Positions 51,661-60,164 of a stretch of DNA of 64,000 bases are shown here, piece by piece. Position numbers and translations under genes: made by a program. Origin of the DNA: Adhaeribacter terrigena (GTDB lineage Bacteria; Bacteroidota; Bacteroidia; Cytophagales; Hymenobacteraceae); contig NZ_JAEHFX010000001.1 in the NCBI RefSeq assembly GCF_016623615.1, positions 930,001 to 994,000 of the forward strand, written 5' to 3'. A model generated the notes under the pieces. That model searched no databases and was not told the origin of the DNA. It saw only the letters and a list, made by a program, of their open reading frames with translations. Position 1 is the stretch's first letter; each line of letters begins with the position of its first letter.

Positions 51661-51687
51661 TTTTTCAGGTTAAAACCCTACCATTTT
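51661..51687. repeat. Dispersed core repeat, extended copy
   Basis: TTTTTCAGGT then AAAACCCTACCATTTT (51672-51687), directly after the lolA TAG. Confidence 0.85.
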
Positions 51688-51690
51688 TGT

Positions 51691-51722
51691 AAGCTGTTCC
51701 TGAAAAGGAGCAGCTTTTTTTT
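51691..51722 (+). terminator. Terminator of lolA
   Basis: AAGCTGTTCC (51691-51700) pairs with GGAGCAGCTT (51707-51716) with one mismatch, and a T run follows. Confidence 0.8.
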
Positions 51723-51725
51723 GGT

Positions 51726-51754
51726 AGTTTTTGCTCTTAAAACCCTACCGTTTT
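51726..51754. repeat. Dispersed core repeat, extended copy
   Basis: AGTTTTTGCTCTT then AAAACCCTACCGTTTT (51739-51754). It is the second copy within 80 nt, in the same orientation, with the lolA terminator between. Confidence 0.85.
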
Positions 51755-51795
51755 AACTGTAGAAACTACTTGTTAATTAAGGGGATAGACAGGGT

Positions 51796-51840
51796 AAAAA
51801 AATGCCGGGCCGGCCGCTTACTTAGGCGACCGACCCGGCT
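51796..51840 (-). terminator. Terminator of the HNH-AP2 gene
   Basis: A GC-rich stem (51804-51817 with 51825-51839, 12 of 14 pairs) is followed on the minus strand by TTTTTTT. Confidence 0.75.
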
Positions 51841-51940
51841 CAGGAATCTTTTGATCAGTATTAAAACTATATCAACTTTCGATTTGCATATATAATTCCT
51901 GGTGAGAGATTATTTGAGGCTTAGTTTATCAAGCAAAAAA

Positions 51941-52513
51941 CTATTCTTGCTCAACTTTAGATTCTTCTTTCGGTTCGTAACCTGGTATTTTGTTCAGGCT
52001 CTTGGTAATACCGAAAAGTTCTTCCGATTTTTTGTTGTAAGCCAAAGCAGCTTCTTCCAAAGTGTCGAATAAACCTAAGTTGATACGCTGTTTTTCGTAA
52101 TGTATAATTGCGCGGAATTTATTAGAATCTTTCACCACGCCGCGGATACCCAACTTGTTGTCGGTTTTAGAGGTATTGCGAACCACTTTGCTAAGCGGAG
52201 CCCACTCCAGGTTTTCCAGGCGACAGTCCAGACGGTTGCTGTTTTTGAAAGTTACGTACAAACGACGCTCATCCTGCTGCTGCTCAATGAATTTCATGGC
52301 AATAAGTTTATGCAGGTAAATGGTTTCGTTGCGGTACGTACCATTTTTTAAAGGCCAGTTCTTCTGGAAGAAAGCATAACCACCAGAGTGAATACGCAGG
52401 TGCTTCAGGAAGCCGATGCTGGTTAAATAAGGGTCATTCTGCAGGTAGTCGTAAACGTTATCGTCTACCAGAACCAGCTTGTCCGAGTTTTTTAAGGTTA
52501 ATTTACAGATCAT
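51941..52513 (-). CDS. HNH endonuclease-like protein with AP2 domain
   Basis: A 190-residue protein. The middle has an HNH_3-type segment (IYLHKLIAMKFI, then NRLDCRLENLEWAP) with His near 69 and the N-rich second half, although the first catalytic His is not obvious. The C-terminal half is an AP2-like DNA-binding domain (GIRGVVKDSNKFRAIIHYEKQRINLGLFDTLEEAALAYNKKSEELFG). This pairing is known from homing endonucleases, but no intron or intein is nearby, so it may be domesticated as a regulator. It ends in an acidic tail. Confidence 0.8.
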   Translation of the reverse strand: MICKLTLKNSDKLVLVDDNVYDYLQNDPYLTSIGFLKHLRIHSGGYAFFQKNWPLKNGTYRNETIYLHKLIAMKFIEQQQDERRLYVTFKNSNRLDCRLENLEWAPLSKVVRNTSKTDNKLGIRGVVKDSNKFRAIIHYEKQRINLGLFDTLEEAALAYNKKSEELFGITKSLNKIPGYEPKEESKVEQE

Positions 52514-52567
52514 TTTTTTGTGAGAGTTAGTTAAAAAATTCCAGCCTGTAAGTACTGAATCCTATTA

Positions 52568-52575
52568 CAAATATA
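52568..52575 (-). promoter_or_regulatory. -7 box of the HNH-AP2 gene
   Basis: TATATTTG on the minus strand, about 55 nt before the start codon. No clear TTG at the usual distance. Confidence 0.5.
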
Positions 52576-52932
52576 ACACTTTTATATATAAGCTAAAAAA
52601 AAATTTTATTCAGTGTTGTTCGATAATTGCCAGAGCCTCAAATGCAAGTAATGAACGGATAATTTCGTTTTTTCTTATAGTGTTTGTTCATAAAAAAGGT
52701 AAAACAGCCTTAACGGGTCTTCGATCTTTTAGGTTTAACAAAAAATATAATTTAATAAGTTCAGCAAGGTAATGCTTGTTAATGAATTTAACACTATTAG
52801 ATTGAATTTTTCTTAAAAAATACTGCAATATTCTGTTTTTTATCCTAAGGCCTTAAATTTTAGGTTGAAACGGCTGGCAGGAGGTCTGCAACTGCGGATT
52901 TAAAAAAGTATGGCCGGATAGAAAAAATAAAA

Positions 52933-52940
52933 TAGTTTTG
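52933..52940 (+). promoter_or_regulatory. -7 box of pyrF
   Basis: TAGTTTTG, 31 nt before the start codon. Confidence 0.55.
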
Positions 52941-52971
52941 CAGTGAAATCAGGGCAATTCTAAACAGCTTT

Positions 52972-53793
52972 ATGACCTCAGCACAACTTTTCGACCAGAT
53001 CCGGCAGAAGAAATCGTATCTCTGCATTGGCCTCGATACCGATATTCAAAAATTACCCAGGCATTTGCTGGAACTGGAAGATCCGGTTTTTGAATTTAAC
53101 CGTCAGATCATTGAAGCTACCGCCGACCTGTGCGTGGCTTATAAACCGAACATCGCCTTTTATGAAGCGCTTGGCCCGAAAGGCTGGGAAAGTCTGGAAA
53201 AAACGGTAGCAATTCTGCCAAAAAACTGCTTTTCCATTGCCGATGCCAAACGCGGCGATATTGGCAATACTTCCGAACTTTATGCCCGCGCTTTCTTCGA
53301 CCGCATGCAGTTCGATTCGGTAACCGTGGCGCCTTATATGGGGGAAGATTCGGTGAAGCCTTTTCTGGGGCACAAAGGAAAGTGGGTGATTTTGCTGGCG
53401 CTTACTTCCAATATGGGCAGCCGCGACTTTCAGCTTTTGAACACGGAAAATTCGGAAATGTTGTTCGAAACCGTTCTGAGAACCAGCAGCCAGTGGGGCG
53501 ACGCCTCGCAGATGATGTACGTGGTTGGCGCTACGCAAACGGCTTATATCAATAAGGTTCGCCAAATTGTTCCCGATCATTTCCTGTTGGTGCCGGGTGT
53601 AGGGGCGCAGGGCGGAAGTTTGCCCGAAATTTCGAAAGCCGGTTTTAATAAGCAGTGCGGTTTGCTCGTAAATTCTTCGCGACAGATCATTTACGCTTCT
53701 TCGGGCGAAGATTTTGCCGAAAAAGCCCGTGAAGCTGCCCTGGCGGTGCAACAGGAAATGGCGCAGTTACTAGACGAATATCTGCCGGAGTAA
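52972..53793 (+). CDS. pyrF: Orotidine 5'-phosphate decarboxylase (type 2)
   Basis: A 273-residue TIM-barrel enzyme for the last step of UMP synthesis. The catalytic [10 protein letters not shown] (about residues 90-99) has the Lys-Asp pair, and LCIGLDTD and [10 protein letters not shown] are the phosphate-binding and C-terminal motifs. The length is that of the longer bacterial type 2 enzyme. pyrD lies 6 kb upstream, not in the same operon. Confidence 0.96.
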   Translation: MTSAQLFDQIRQKKSYLCIGLDTDIQKLPRHLLELEDPVFEFNRQIIEATADLCVAYKPNIAFYEALGPKGWESLEKTVAILPKNCFSIADAKRGDIGNTSELYARAFFDRMQFDSVTVAPYMGEDSVKPFLGHKGKWVILLALTSNMGSRDFQLLNTENSEMLFETVLRTSSQWGDASQMMYVVGATQTAYINKVRQIVPDHFLLVPGVGAQGGSLPEISKAGFNKQCGLLVNSSRQIIYASSGEDFAEKAREAALAVQQEMAQLLDEYLPE

Positions 53794-53795
53794 GC

Positions 53796-53824
53796 ACTTT
53801 TCAGGCTGAAACCCCTACCGTTTT
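53796..53824. repeat. Dispersed core repeat, extended copy
   Basis: ACTTTTCAGGCTG then AAACCCCTACCGTTTT (53809-53824), 3 nt after the pyrF stop. Confidence 0.85.
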
Positions 53825-53917
53825 AAATCGCGGATTAAGGGATTTCGCAGATGTTTATTGAAACCAATTGAATGGGAACTTGAATTGAATTTTCGGGAAA
53901 TCTGAAAATCCTGATCC

Positions 53918-53955
53918 GGACTTTTTTAGGCTTAAAGCATAGCGCATAGCCTTTT
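53918..53955. repeat. Dispersed core repeat, extended, with duplicated core half
   Basis: GGACTTTTTTAGGCTT then AAAGCATAGCGCATAGCC. The half GCATAGC occurs twice in a row, 7 bp apart. Confidence 0.65.
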
Positions 53956-54019
53956 AAGTGGAAAGTAGCGGGAATCTGAAAATTTCGTACTTTACGGAAA
54001 TTGTTAAAGCAAGCCTGTT

Positions 54020-55312
54020 ATGAACGAAGATTTTCTGGCTTACCTGTGGAAGCTTCAGTATTTCGATAAAGCCAGTCTGCAAACAGAAAGCGGGGAACCG
54101 CTTTCTGTTTTGAGAACGGGTATGCAAAATGCCAATGCCGGGCCCGATTTTCTGGATGCGAGTTTGAAAATTGGCGAAATAACCTGGGCTGGAAGCGTAG
54201 AACTGCACGTGAAAGCCTCCGACTGGCACCGCCACCGCCATACCACCGATAAAAAATACGACCAGGTAATTTTGCACGTAGTTTGGGAAAACGATATGCC
54301 GGTTTTACGCACCAATGGCTCGGAAGTACCGGTATTAGCGTTGCAAAACCGGGTTTCGCCCGCTTTATTACAAACATATCAGCAGCTGAAACAATCCAGG
54401 TTAACCATCCCCTGCGAAAGTTTTTTGCCCCAAATCTCCGGCTTAACCAAAACCGCCATGCTCGAAAGAGTTTTGCTCGAAAGGCTGGAACTAAAGGCGG
54501 AACGCATCCGGGCAATGTATTATGCTTCGGGGAATAATTGGGAAGAAACGGCTTATGCCGCGCTGCTTTCCGGTTATGGATTTAAGATCAACCAGGCTGG
54601 TTTTGAAAAGTTAGCGCGGCAGTTACCTTATAAAGTTCTGCAAAAGCACCGGCACCAGATCTTACAAACGGAAGCGCTGCTTTTCGGCCAGGCCGGATTT
54701 TTAACCGGCAATTTCTCCGAAGACGCTTACCTGGAACAGTTGCAAAAGGAATTCGGTTATCTGACGCATAAATATAACCTGCCGGAGCCTTTACAAGCTT
54801 CAGACTGGAATTTTCTGCGCCTGCGGCCCGCTAATTTTCCTACGGTGCGATTAGCGCAACTGGCCGCTTTGTTTACTTCCCAGGAACATATTTTTTCTTT
54901 TTTCCTGGCCGATCATTCCATTAAAGATCTGGAAGCATTTTTTGTAGCTAAGCCTTCCTTTTACTGGGAGAACCATTACATGCCGGGCCGCAGCGGTAAA
55001 ATTAAGGTCGGCGCCATTGGTAAAAGCAGCATCAATATTTTGCTCATAAATATAGTGGCCCCGCTGCTGGTTGCTTATGCGCACGAAACCGGGCAGTTGA
55101 CATTGGTAGAAAAGGCTTTAAATTTGCTGGAAATGTTGCCCCCCGAAAAGAATCAGATTTTAACGCTGTACGAAGCCCTGGGCTTTGAAAATAAAGCAGC
55201 CTCGCAATCGCAGGGTTTATTAGCGCTTAGCCAAAATTATTGCCGTCCGGTTCGTTGCCTGCATTGCGCCATCGGAAACGGTATTCTGAAACGTTCTAAA
55301 ACTGCTTTTTAA
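54020..55312 (+). CDS. DUF2851 family protein
   Basis: A 430-residue cytoplasmic protein. The opening LWKLQYFDKASLQTESGEPLSVLRTGMQNANAGPDFLDASLKIG, and GSVELHVKASDWHRHRHTTDKKYDQVILHVVWEND with its His/Asp pair, are diagnostic of DUF2851, a family common in Bacteroidota with distant similarity to nucleases. The C-terminal half is helical. A Cys pair (PVRCLHCAIGN) lies near the end. The next gene starts at the base after its stop codon. Confidence 0.9.
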   Translation: MNEDFLAYLWKLQYFDKASLQTESGEPLSVLRTGMQNANAGPDFLDASLKIGEITWAGSVELHVKASDWHRHRHTTDKKYDQVILHVVWENDMPVLRTNGSEVPVLALQNRVSPALLQTYQQLKQSRLTIPCESFLPQISGLTKTAMLERVLLERLELKAERIRAMYYASGNNWEETAYAALLSGYGFKINQAGFEKLARQLPYKVLQKHRHQILQTEALLFGQAGFLTGNFSEDAYLEQLQKEFGYLTHKYNLPEPLQASDWNFLRLRPANFPTVRLAQLAALFTSQEHIFSFFLADHSIKDLEAFFVAKPSFYWENHYMPGRSGKIKVGAIGKSSINILLINIVAPLLVAYAHETGQLTLVEKALNLLEMLPPEKNQILTLYEALGFENKAASQSQGLLALSQNYCRPVRCLHCAIGNGILKRSKTAF

Positions 55313-56599
55313 ATGCCGGTTTTCCATCTTTTGCTCTCCATTGGTTTACTGGCAGGTTTAATTTACTGGCTTTGGCGGAAAACAGCTTTCAATAGTTGCT
55401 GGAATTTTATTTTCTGGCCGGCGTTGGGTTTTAAATTGTTTTGCGGGGTATTGCTGGGTTGGTTTTACGAAGGCGGCTGCGATACCTTTGTTTACCAGCA
55501 TTATGCCGATAAGGTGACGGCAATTGGTTACGCAGCCCCGGAAGCGTACCTGAAAATTATTTTCCTAAATGTGCTTCCGGTTGCCGATCTGGTTCCATTT
55601 GCCACCTTTTCCAATTCCTTTTTCTTTATCAAAATCGTAAGCCTGCTGAATTTTATTACAGGTAGCAATTATTACCTCAACGGGGCTTTTATATCGTTAT
55701 TCAGTTTTGCCGGATGTTGGTTTCTGGTTCAGGCTTTCGCGCGGATTTTTCCCGGAACTGCAAACGCAGCAGTACTGGCGTTCCTGTTTTTTCCTACGGC
55801 CATTTTCTGGAATTCAGGAGTAATGAAAGAACCGGTTTTAATGGGTGCACTTGGCTTTTTCTGGGGGCTAGCCCTGAAAACGGTATATTTTTCAGGTAAA
55901 AAACTGTGGCTGAATTTATTGTTGCTGCTTTTAACGAGCTGGCTGCTCTGGAAGATTAAATTTTTCGTGGCTTTAATAATTTTTAGCCTTACCGCATTTT
56001 GGTGCCTGGTTTTATGGGCCTATAAAAGGTTTTCCTTTTTGCGCCGGAAGTACGTGCTGCCCTTAAGCCTGCTGGTAATAATTGCCGGTTTTGCGGTGGT
56101 TTTAAGTTTTGGGCTTCAGAAATTTGCATCGGCTTTTTTTTACCGGCACCTGGTCTGGAATTATGAAACCTTGAAGGCGCAATCTGTTGGAAAACCCATC
56201 ATCGCCTTAAATGATCTTAAACCCGAATTAGGCAGCGTTTTAATGAATATCCCGGAAGCGTTAGCCGGAGCTATCTTCCGACCTTTTTTCTGGGAAGGCG
56301 ATAATCTATTATACCGTTTGGCGGGCGCAGAAAACCTGGTGATCATCATTTTATTCCTGGGCAGTCTATCGTTTTTTAAGAAAGGGCGAAAGCAGCAATT
56401 CCTGGGTTTCTATGGGGTTCTGATCGCGTTCGTTCTGATCATGGCTGTACTGATTGGGCTTACCACTCCCAACCTGGGAACCCTGAACCGCTACCGTACT
56501 ATTTTTCTGCCATTTCTGGTTTATCTGCTTTTACAAGCTCCTTTTTGGCAAAAAATGCTGGATCGCTTCAACCTTAAATTCAAAAGCCGAAGGGTCTAA
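55313..56599 (+). CDS. Polytopic membrane protein, perhaps polysaccharide-related
   Basis: A 428-residue inner-membrane protein with about ten hydrophobic segments. It has an extracytoplasmic-type loop (FYEGGCDTFVYQHYADKVTAIGY) and the motif FLFFPTAIFWNSGVMKEP, similar to the P-x-x-W-x-S-G-x-x-KE pattern seen in some Wzy/EpsG-like polymerases. The start codon directly follows the DUF2851 stop (zero gap), so the two are probably coupled. The function is inferred only from the neighbourhood (NeuD-like and O-antigen ligase genes). Confidence 0.7.
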   Translation: MPVFHLLLSIGLLAGLIYWLWRKTAFNSCWNFIFWPALGFKLFCGVLLGWFYEGGCDTFVYQHYADKVTAIGYAAPEAYLKIIFLNVLPVADLVPFATFSNSFFFIKIVSLLNFITGSNYYLNGAFISLFSFAGCWFLVQAFARIFPGTANAAVLAFLFFPTAIFWNSGVMKEPVLMGALGFFWGLALKTVYFSGKKLWLNLLLLLLTSWLLWKIKFFVALIIFSLTAFWCLVLWAYKRFSFLRRKYVLPLSLLVIIAGFAVVLSFGLQKFASAFFYRHLVWNYETLKAQSVGKPIIALNDLKPELGSVLMNIPEALAGAIFRPFFWEGDNLLYRLAGAENLVIIILFLGSLSFFKKGRKQQFLGFYGVLIAFVLIMAVLIGLTTPNLGTLNRYRTIFLPFLVYLLLQAPFWQKMLDRFNLKFKSRRV

Positions 56600-56651
56600 A
56601 GTTGCTTTCGCGGCAGCAAACCCGTAGCTTTGGGGTTTATTATAGCATTTT

Positions 56652-57284
56652 ATGGAAAACCCGGTTATTATTTTTGGTGCACAGACTTTGGGCAAAACGG
56701 CCCTCGATATTTTTACCAGCAATAATGTAGTTGTATACTGTTTCCTCGACGATGATGCCAAACTGCACCAGACCGAGCTGAACAACATTCCGGTTATGGG
56801 CAACACCGACGATGAAGAAATCCTGAAAATTCTGGGTAAGAAGAGCGAAGTTTTTATTGCCGCCGAAGACAGTGCGGTGCGTAAAAGCCTGGCAAACAAA
56901 CTGAAAGAAGATTACAAGCAGGTTCCGGTCAATGCCATTCATAAAAACAGTTACGTATCGGAGCATGCCTGGCTGGGCCACGGAAACCTGATTAATGCGG
57001 GTGCGGTTGTTCAAACGGGCTGCAAGATCGGCGATAACTGCGTGATCCAGTCGAATGCGGTGATCGAAGCAAACGCTATTATTGGTGATTTTGTACAGAT
57101 CGGTGCAGGAGCCTTGATCAATGCCGAAGCAACCATTGAAGATCAGGCTTTTATTGGAACCGGCGCAATAATTGTAGGCAGTGTAAAGATCGGGAAAAAA
57201 GCCCGCGTGGGTGCAGGTGCCGTAGTAATTGCCGATGTGCCCGCAAACCAGACCGTTTTCGGTAATCCGGCTCAAAAAGTATAA
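56652..57284 (+). CDS. NeuD/PglD-like acyltransferase
   Basis: A 210-residue protein with an N-terminal Rossmann-like substrate domain (VIIFGAQTLGKTALDIFTSNN) and a left-handed beta-helix made of hexapeptide repeats (INAGAVVQTGCKIGDNCVIQSNAVIEANAIIGDFVQIGAGAL). This is the NeuD/PglD layout, where the His-Glu pair in the beta-helix acetylates an amino-sugar nucleotide with acetyl-CoA. It would O- or N-acylate a sugar destined for surface polysaccharide. Confidence 0.85.
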   Translation: MENPVIIFGAQTLGKTALDIFTSNNVVVYCFLDDDAKLHQTELNNIPVMGNTDDEEILKILGKKSEVFIAAEDSAVRKSLANKLKEDYKQVPVNAIHKNSYVSEHAWLGHGNLINAGAVVQTGCKIGDNCVIQSNAVIEANAIIGDFVQIGAGALINAEATIEDQAFIGTGAIIVGSVKIGKKARVGAGAVVIADVPANQTVFGNPAQKV

Positions 57285-57344
57285 ATTTAAAGCATCATTA
57301 CAATCGCAGGAATTAAGCCGGAAGGTTTGTTTTTAAGCCAAATT

Positions 57345-57373
57345 AGTTTTTCCAGGAAAAAGCATACCGTTTC
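57345..57373. repeat. Extended core repeat next to a start codon
   Basis: AGTTTTTCCAGGA then AAAAGCATACCGTTTC (57358-57373). The ATG of the ligase begins 3 nt later. Confidence 0.8.
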
Positions 57374-57376
57374 TTA

Positions 57377-58684
57377 ATGGGCAAGAGCTTCGTATTTCTT
57401 CAGAAAATAAACGTACCGCAAGCCGCTTTTTTCTTCTGCTGCCTGATCGTGGCGGGTATGCTTACCACCAATTTCTTCCGGATACTTTCCAGTATTGGCA
57501 ATGCTGGTTTGCTGCTCACGGCATTGGTTTCGCTGGCGCAGCAAAATAATGTGTCAAATCTTCGGAAGTATCCGTATTTTCTGGGCTTTATCATCATCTA
57601 CCTGGTTCACTTACTGGGTTTTATGCAGCCGGAAATAAGCAGCATGAAAGACCTGCAACGCGACCTGGTAATGAAACTGCCGCTGCTTATTCTGCCGTTT
57701 GCTTTCGCGGTTCTGCCTGCTATTTCGCGCCCCAAACTAAACCAGCTGTTCTATTTATTTGTGGTCTGCGTTTTCCTGGGTTCGGTTTACAGCACGGGTT
57801 ATTATCTCAATAATTTCGAAGCGGTAAACGAGCAATATATCCATTCGCAGGTAATGAAAACGCCTACTAACCACGTGCGCTACAGTTTAATGGTGGCATT
57901 TGCGGTGCTGGTTGGTTACCGGTTGTGGCTTAAAGGTTTTTTTGTATTTGGAGATTGGGAACGGAAACTACTGCTTTTTATTACCGTCTGGCTGTTTGTT
58001 TTCCTGCATATTCTGGCCGTGCGGAGCGGTTTGGTAGCGTTTTACGCGGTAGCTGCTTTGGGCCTGGCATTCGATTTTTTCTTCCGCCGGCAGTACCTGC
58101 GCAGCTTTGTGGCTGGTATTGGTTTATTATTGGCTTTGCTGGCCGCTTTTTATACGCTGCCTACTTTCTATAATAAGTTCTTCCTGACCATTGCCGACGT
58201 GAACCGTGTTTCCGACGAAGACAGTGCGCACGATTATTCCATAACCGGCCGTGTTTATTCTTATAAAGTAGCCATGGCAGTATTTGAAGAAAACCCGGTA
58301 ATTGGCGTTGGTATCGGCAACCTTGACAAGGAATTGGGCGAAAAATACACCAGGCTTTTTCCGGAAATTCTGGAACGGGGCCATTTGCTGCCGCACAACC
58401 AGTATCTTTTTGATCTGGTGGCTTTCGGAATCGTGGGGCTCCTTATTTTCCTGATCGGTTTTTATTATCCGCTTTTTCGTTTTGCCGGCCGGTTCGAACC
58501 TTTATTCCTGTTTCATTATCTCATCATTACGCTTTCCTGTATGTTCGAAAGTACCCTCGAAACGCAGGTTGGTTTAATGTATTCCATTTTATTTATCTTG
58601 CTTCCGCTCTGGTATTTCAAAGCCAATCCCGCTCAAAAGGAAACCTGGCAAAACGGTACCTTTTTCGCACCTAAAAGTCTTTAA
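57377..58684 (+). CDS. O-antigen ligase family protein (Wzy_C)
   Basis: A 435-residue inner-membrane protein with about eleven transmembrane helices. The large periplasmic loop contains SAHDYSITGRVYSYKVAMAVFEENPVIGVGIGNLDKELGEKYTRL, followed by GHLLPHNQYLFDLVAFGIVG, the H-N-x-[YF]-L signature of the Wzy_C/WaaL group. It should join polysaccharide to lipid A core or polymerise it. It follows the NeuD-like gene with a core repeat between. Confidence 0.88.
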   Translation: MGKSFVFLQKINVPQAAFFFCCLIVAGMLTTNFFRILSSIGNAGLLLTALVSLAQQNNVSNLRKYPYFLGFIIIYLVHLLGFMQPEISSMKDLQRDLVMKLPLLILPFAFAVLPAISRPKLNQLFYLFVVCVFLGSVYSTGYYLNNFEAVNEQYIHSQVMKTPTNHVRYSLMVAFAVLVGYRLWLKGFFVFGDWERKLLLFITVWLFVFLHILAVRSGLVAFYAVAALGLAFDFFFRRQYLRSFVAGIGLLLALLAAFYTLPTFYNKFFLTIADVNRVSDEDSAHDYSITGRVYSYKVAMAVFEENPVIGVGIGNLDKELGEKYTRLFPEILERGHLLPHNQYLFDLVAFGIVGLLIFLIGFYYPLFRFAGRFEPLFLFHYLIITLSCMFESTLETQVGLMYSILFILLPLWYFKANPAQKETWQNGTFFAPKSL

Positions 58685-58829
58685 GAGTTAAATTGTTGAA
58701 TGGCTTAATGGTTAAATGGCTTTATAGTTTTTGAAGGCGAAAGCATACCGTTTTCCGAATTAACAATCAGCTATTTAACAATTTAGCAATTTAACCATTC
58801 AACCATTAAACCATTTAACAATTCAATTT
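58682..58829. repeat. Core repeat framed by long inverted arms
   Basis: The left arm (58685-58722) starts right after the ligase stop and uses TTTAATGG-type units. The core is GAAAGCATACCGTTTT (58739-58754) with an AGTTTTTGAAGGC flank. The right arm (58757-58829) is the inverted array. Part of it (58803-58827) is exactly complementary to the arm at 44497-44521. Confidence 0.85.
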
Positions 58830-58876
58830 GAACCTTTTGCTGATAAATATCACTTTTTAATCTGTTGCCGGAACGT

Positions 58877-58884
58877 TAATTTTG
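58877..58884 (+). promoter_or_regulatory. -7 box of trhO
   Basis: TAATTTTG, 57 nt before the start codon. Confidence 0.5.
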
Positions 58885-58941
58885 CGGCCGTAAACCCAGG
58901 AAATTATTTATTTAAACACTTAGTCTGAAGCTAAGCCCGTT

Positions 58942-59898
58942 ATGAAAGATTACAGTATTTTACTTTATTACTGCTACGCGCAGATCGAAAATCCGGAGCA
59001 ATACCGCGAAGAACATCACTTGCTTTGCCTGAACCTGAATTTGCGCGGCCGCATCATCATCGCTTCCGAAGGACTGAATGGTACGGTTTCCGGCTTACGA
59101 GAAGATTGCGAAAAATACATGGCCGCCGTTAAAGCCGATCCGCGTTTCGCTAAAACCGACTTTAAAATTGATTATTCCGATAAACACGCTTTTGCCAAAC
59201 TGCACGTGCGCCATAAACCGGAAATTGTGCATTCCAGCCTCCGCAACATCGACCCGAACAAACGGACCGGTATTCATCTGGAGCCCGAAGAATTCCGCAA
59301 GATGAAAGACCAGGACGACGTGGTAATTCTGGATGTGCGGTCTGATTACGAATTCAGCGTGGGGCGTTTTAAAAATGCCGTTACCCTGCCTATTGAGAAC
59401 TTCCGCGATTTCCCGGCCAAAGTAGATGAGCTGAAAGAAAAATACAAAGACAAAAAAATCCTTACGTATTGTACCGGCGGTATTAAATGCGAAAAAGCCA
59501 GCGCGTTTTTACTTGAGCAAGGTTTTGAAAACGTTTACCAGCTGCACGGCGGAATTATTAAATACGGTCAGGAAGCCGAAGGTGCCGATTTTGAAGGCAA
59601 ATGCTATGTGTTCGATAACCGCTTAACCGTGGATGTGAACAAAGTAAACCCGTCCATTATTTCCAAATGCTACGTTTGCGCCACGCCTTCCGATAGAATG
59701 GTGAACTGCGCCAACCCAACCTGCAACATCCACGTGGCGATCTGCGAAAGCTGCGGCGACAAAATGCAGGGCGCATGTTCCGTGGAATGTAAAACCAATC
59801 CCGAAGTGCGGCCTTATGATGGCAGCGGTTATTACCAGAAAGAAAGCAACGGCTACAATCCCTTTAAAGGCCTGAAGCGCGAAAAAGTAAAGAATTAA
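58942..59898 (+). CDS. trhO: tRNA uridine(34) hydroxylase TrhO (YceA)
   Basis: A 318-residue rhodanese-family enzyme that makes 5-hydroxyuridine at tRNA position 34. The N-terminal domain has SYKDHAF-like SDKHAFAKLHVR. The rhodanese domain has the catalytic Cys in YCTGGIKCEKAS, with TrhO's typical second Cys after the loop. The C-terminal Cys-rich segment (CYVCATPSDRMVNCANPTCNIHVAICESCGDK) is probably a zinc site. It is complete, with its own terminator. Confidence 0.94.
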   Translation: MKDYSILLYYCYAQIENPEQYREEHHLLCLNLNLRGRIIIASEGLNGTVSGLREDCEKYMAAVKADPRFAKTDFKIDYSDKHAFAKLHVRHKPEIVHSSLRNIDPNKRTGIHLEPEEFRKMKDQDDVVILDVRSDYEFSVGRFKNAVTLPIENFRDFPAKVDELKEKYKDKKILTYCTGGIKCEKASAFLLEQGFENVYQLHGGIIKYGQEAEGADFEGKCYVFDNRLTVDVNKVNPSIISKCYVCATPSDRMVNCANPTCNIHVAICESCGDKMQGACSVECKTNPEVRPYDGSGYYQKESNGYNPFKGLKREKVKN

Positions 59899-59903
59899 AA
59901 CAG

Positions 59904-59937
59904 AAAAGAGCAGGAAATAAACTTCTGCTCTTTTTTT
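59904..59937 (+). terminator. Terminator of trhO
   Basis: AAAAGAGCAG (59904-59913) pairs with 59925-59934, with a T run. Confidence 0.8.
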
Positions 59938-59953
59938 ATTCGCAATACTACAG

Positions 59954-59985
59954 AAAATGCTATGCTTTTGGCAAAGAAAAGTGCC
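59954..59985. repeat. Dispersed core repeat, reverse orientation
   Basis: AAAATGCTATGCTTTT (59954-59969) then GGCAAAGAAAAGTGC. Confidence 0.75.
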
Positions 59986-60057
59986 TCGTATAGTAACTTT
60001 TTAATTAAAGCATTTCCAAATTTAACCATCTTCACATTCCCTTATCTTCTCACTTCC

Positions 60058-60127
60058 TCATTTTCAAATTTTCAAATCTTCAAATTTCCAAATCTTCAAA
60101 TCCCAAATTTTCAAATTTCTAAATTTC
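60058..60127. repeat. AAATTTG-type array, unpaired
   Basis: About nine degenerate copies of TTCAAATCTTC/TTTCAAATTT run to within 40 nt of the nucleoside phosphorylase start. No opposite arm is found in the same gap, so this looks like a right arm without its partner. Confidence 0.75.
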
Positions 60128-60164
60128 CCTTACCTTCACCCGAAATTTAAATACCCGCAAAAAC

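Larger units (their letters stand above)
52514..52971. other. AT-rich intergenic region between divergent genes
   Basis: These 458 nt have no gene or core repeat. They carry the promoter of the HNH-AP2 gene (52568) and that of pyrF (52933). The stretch between is unusually AT-rich and long for this window. Confidence 0.65.
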
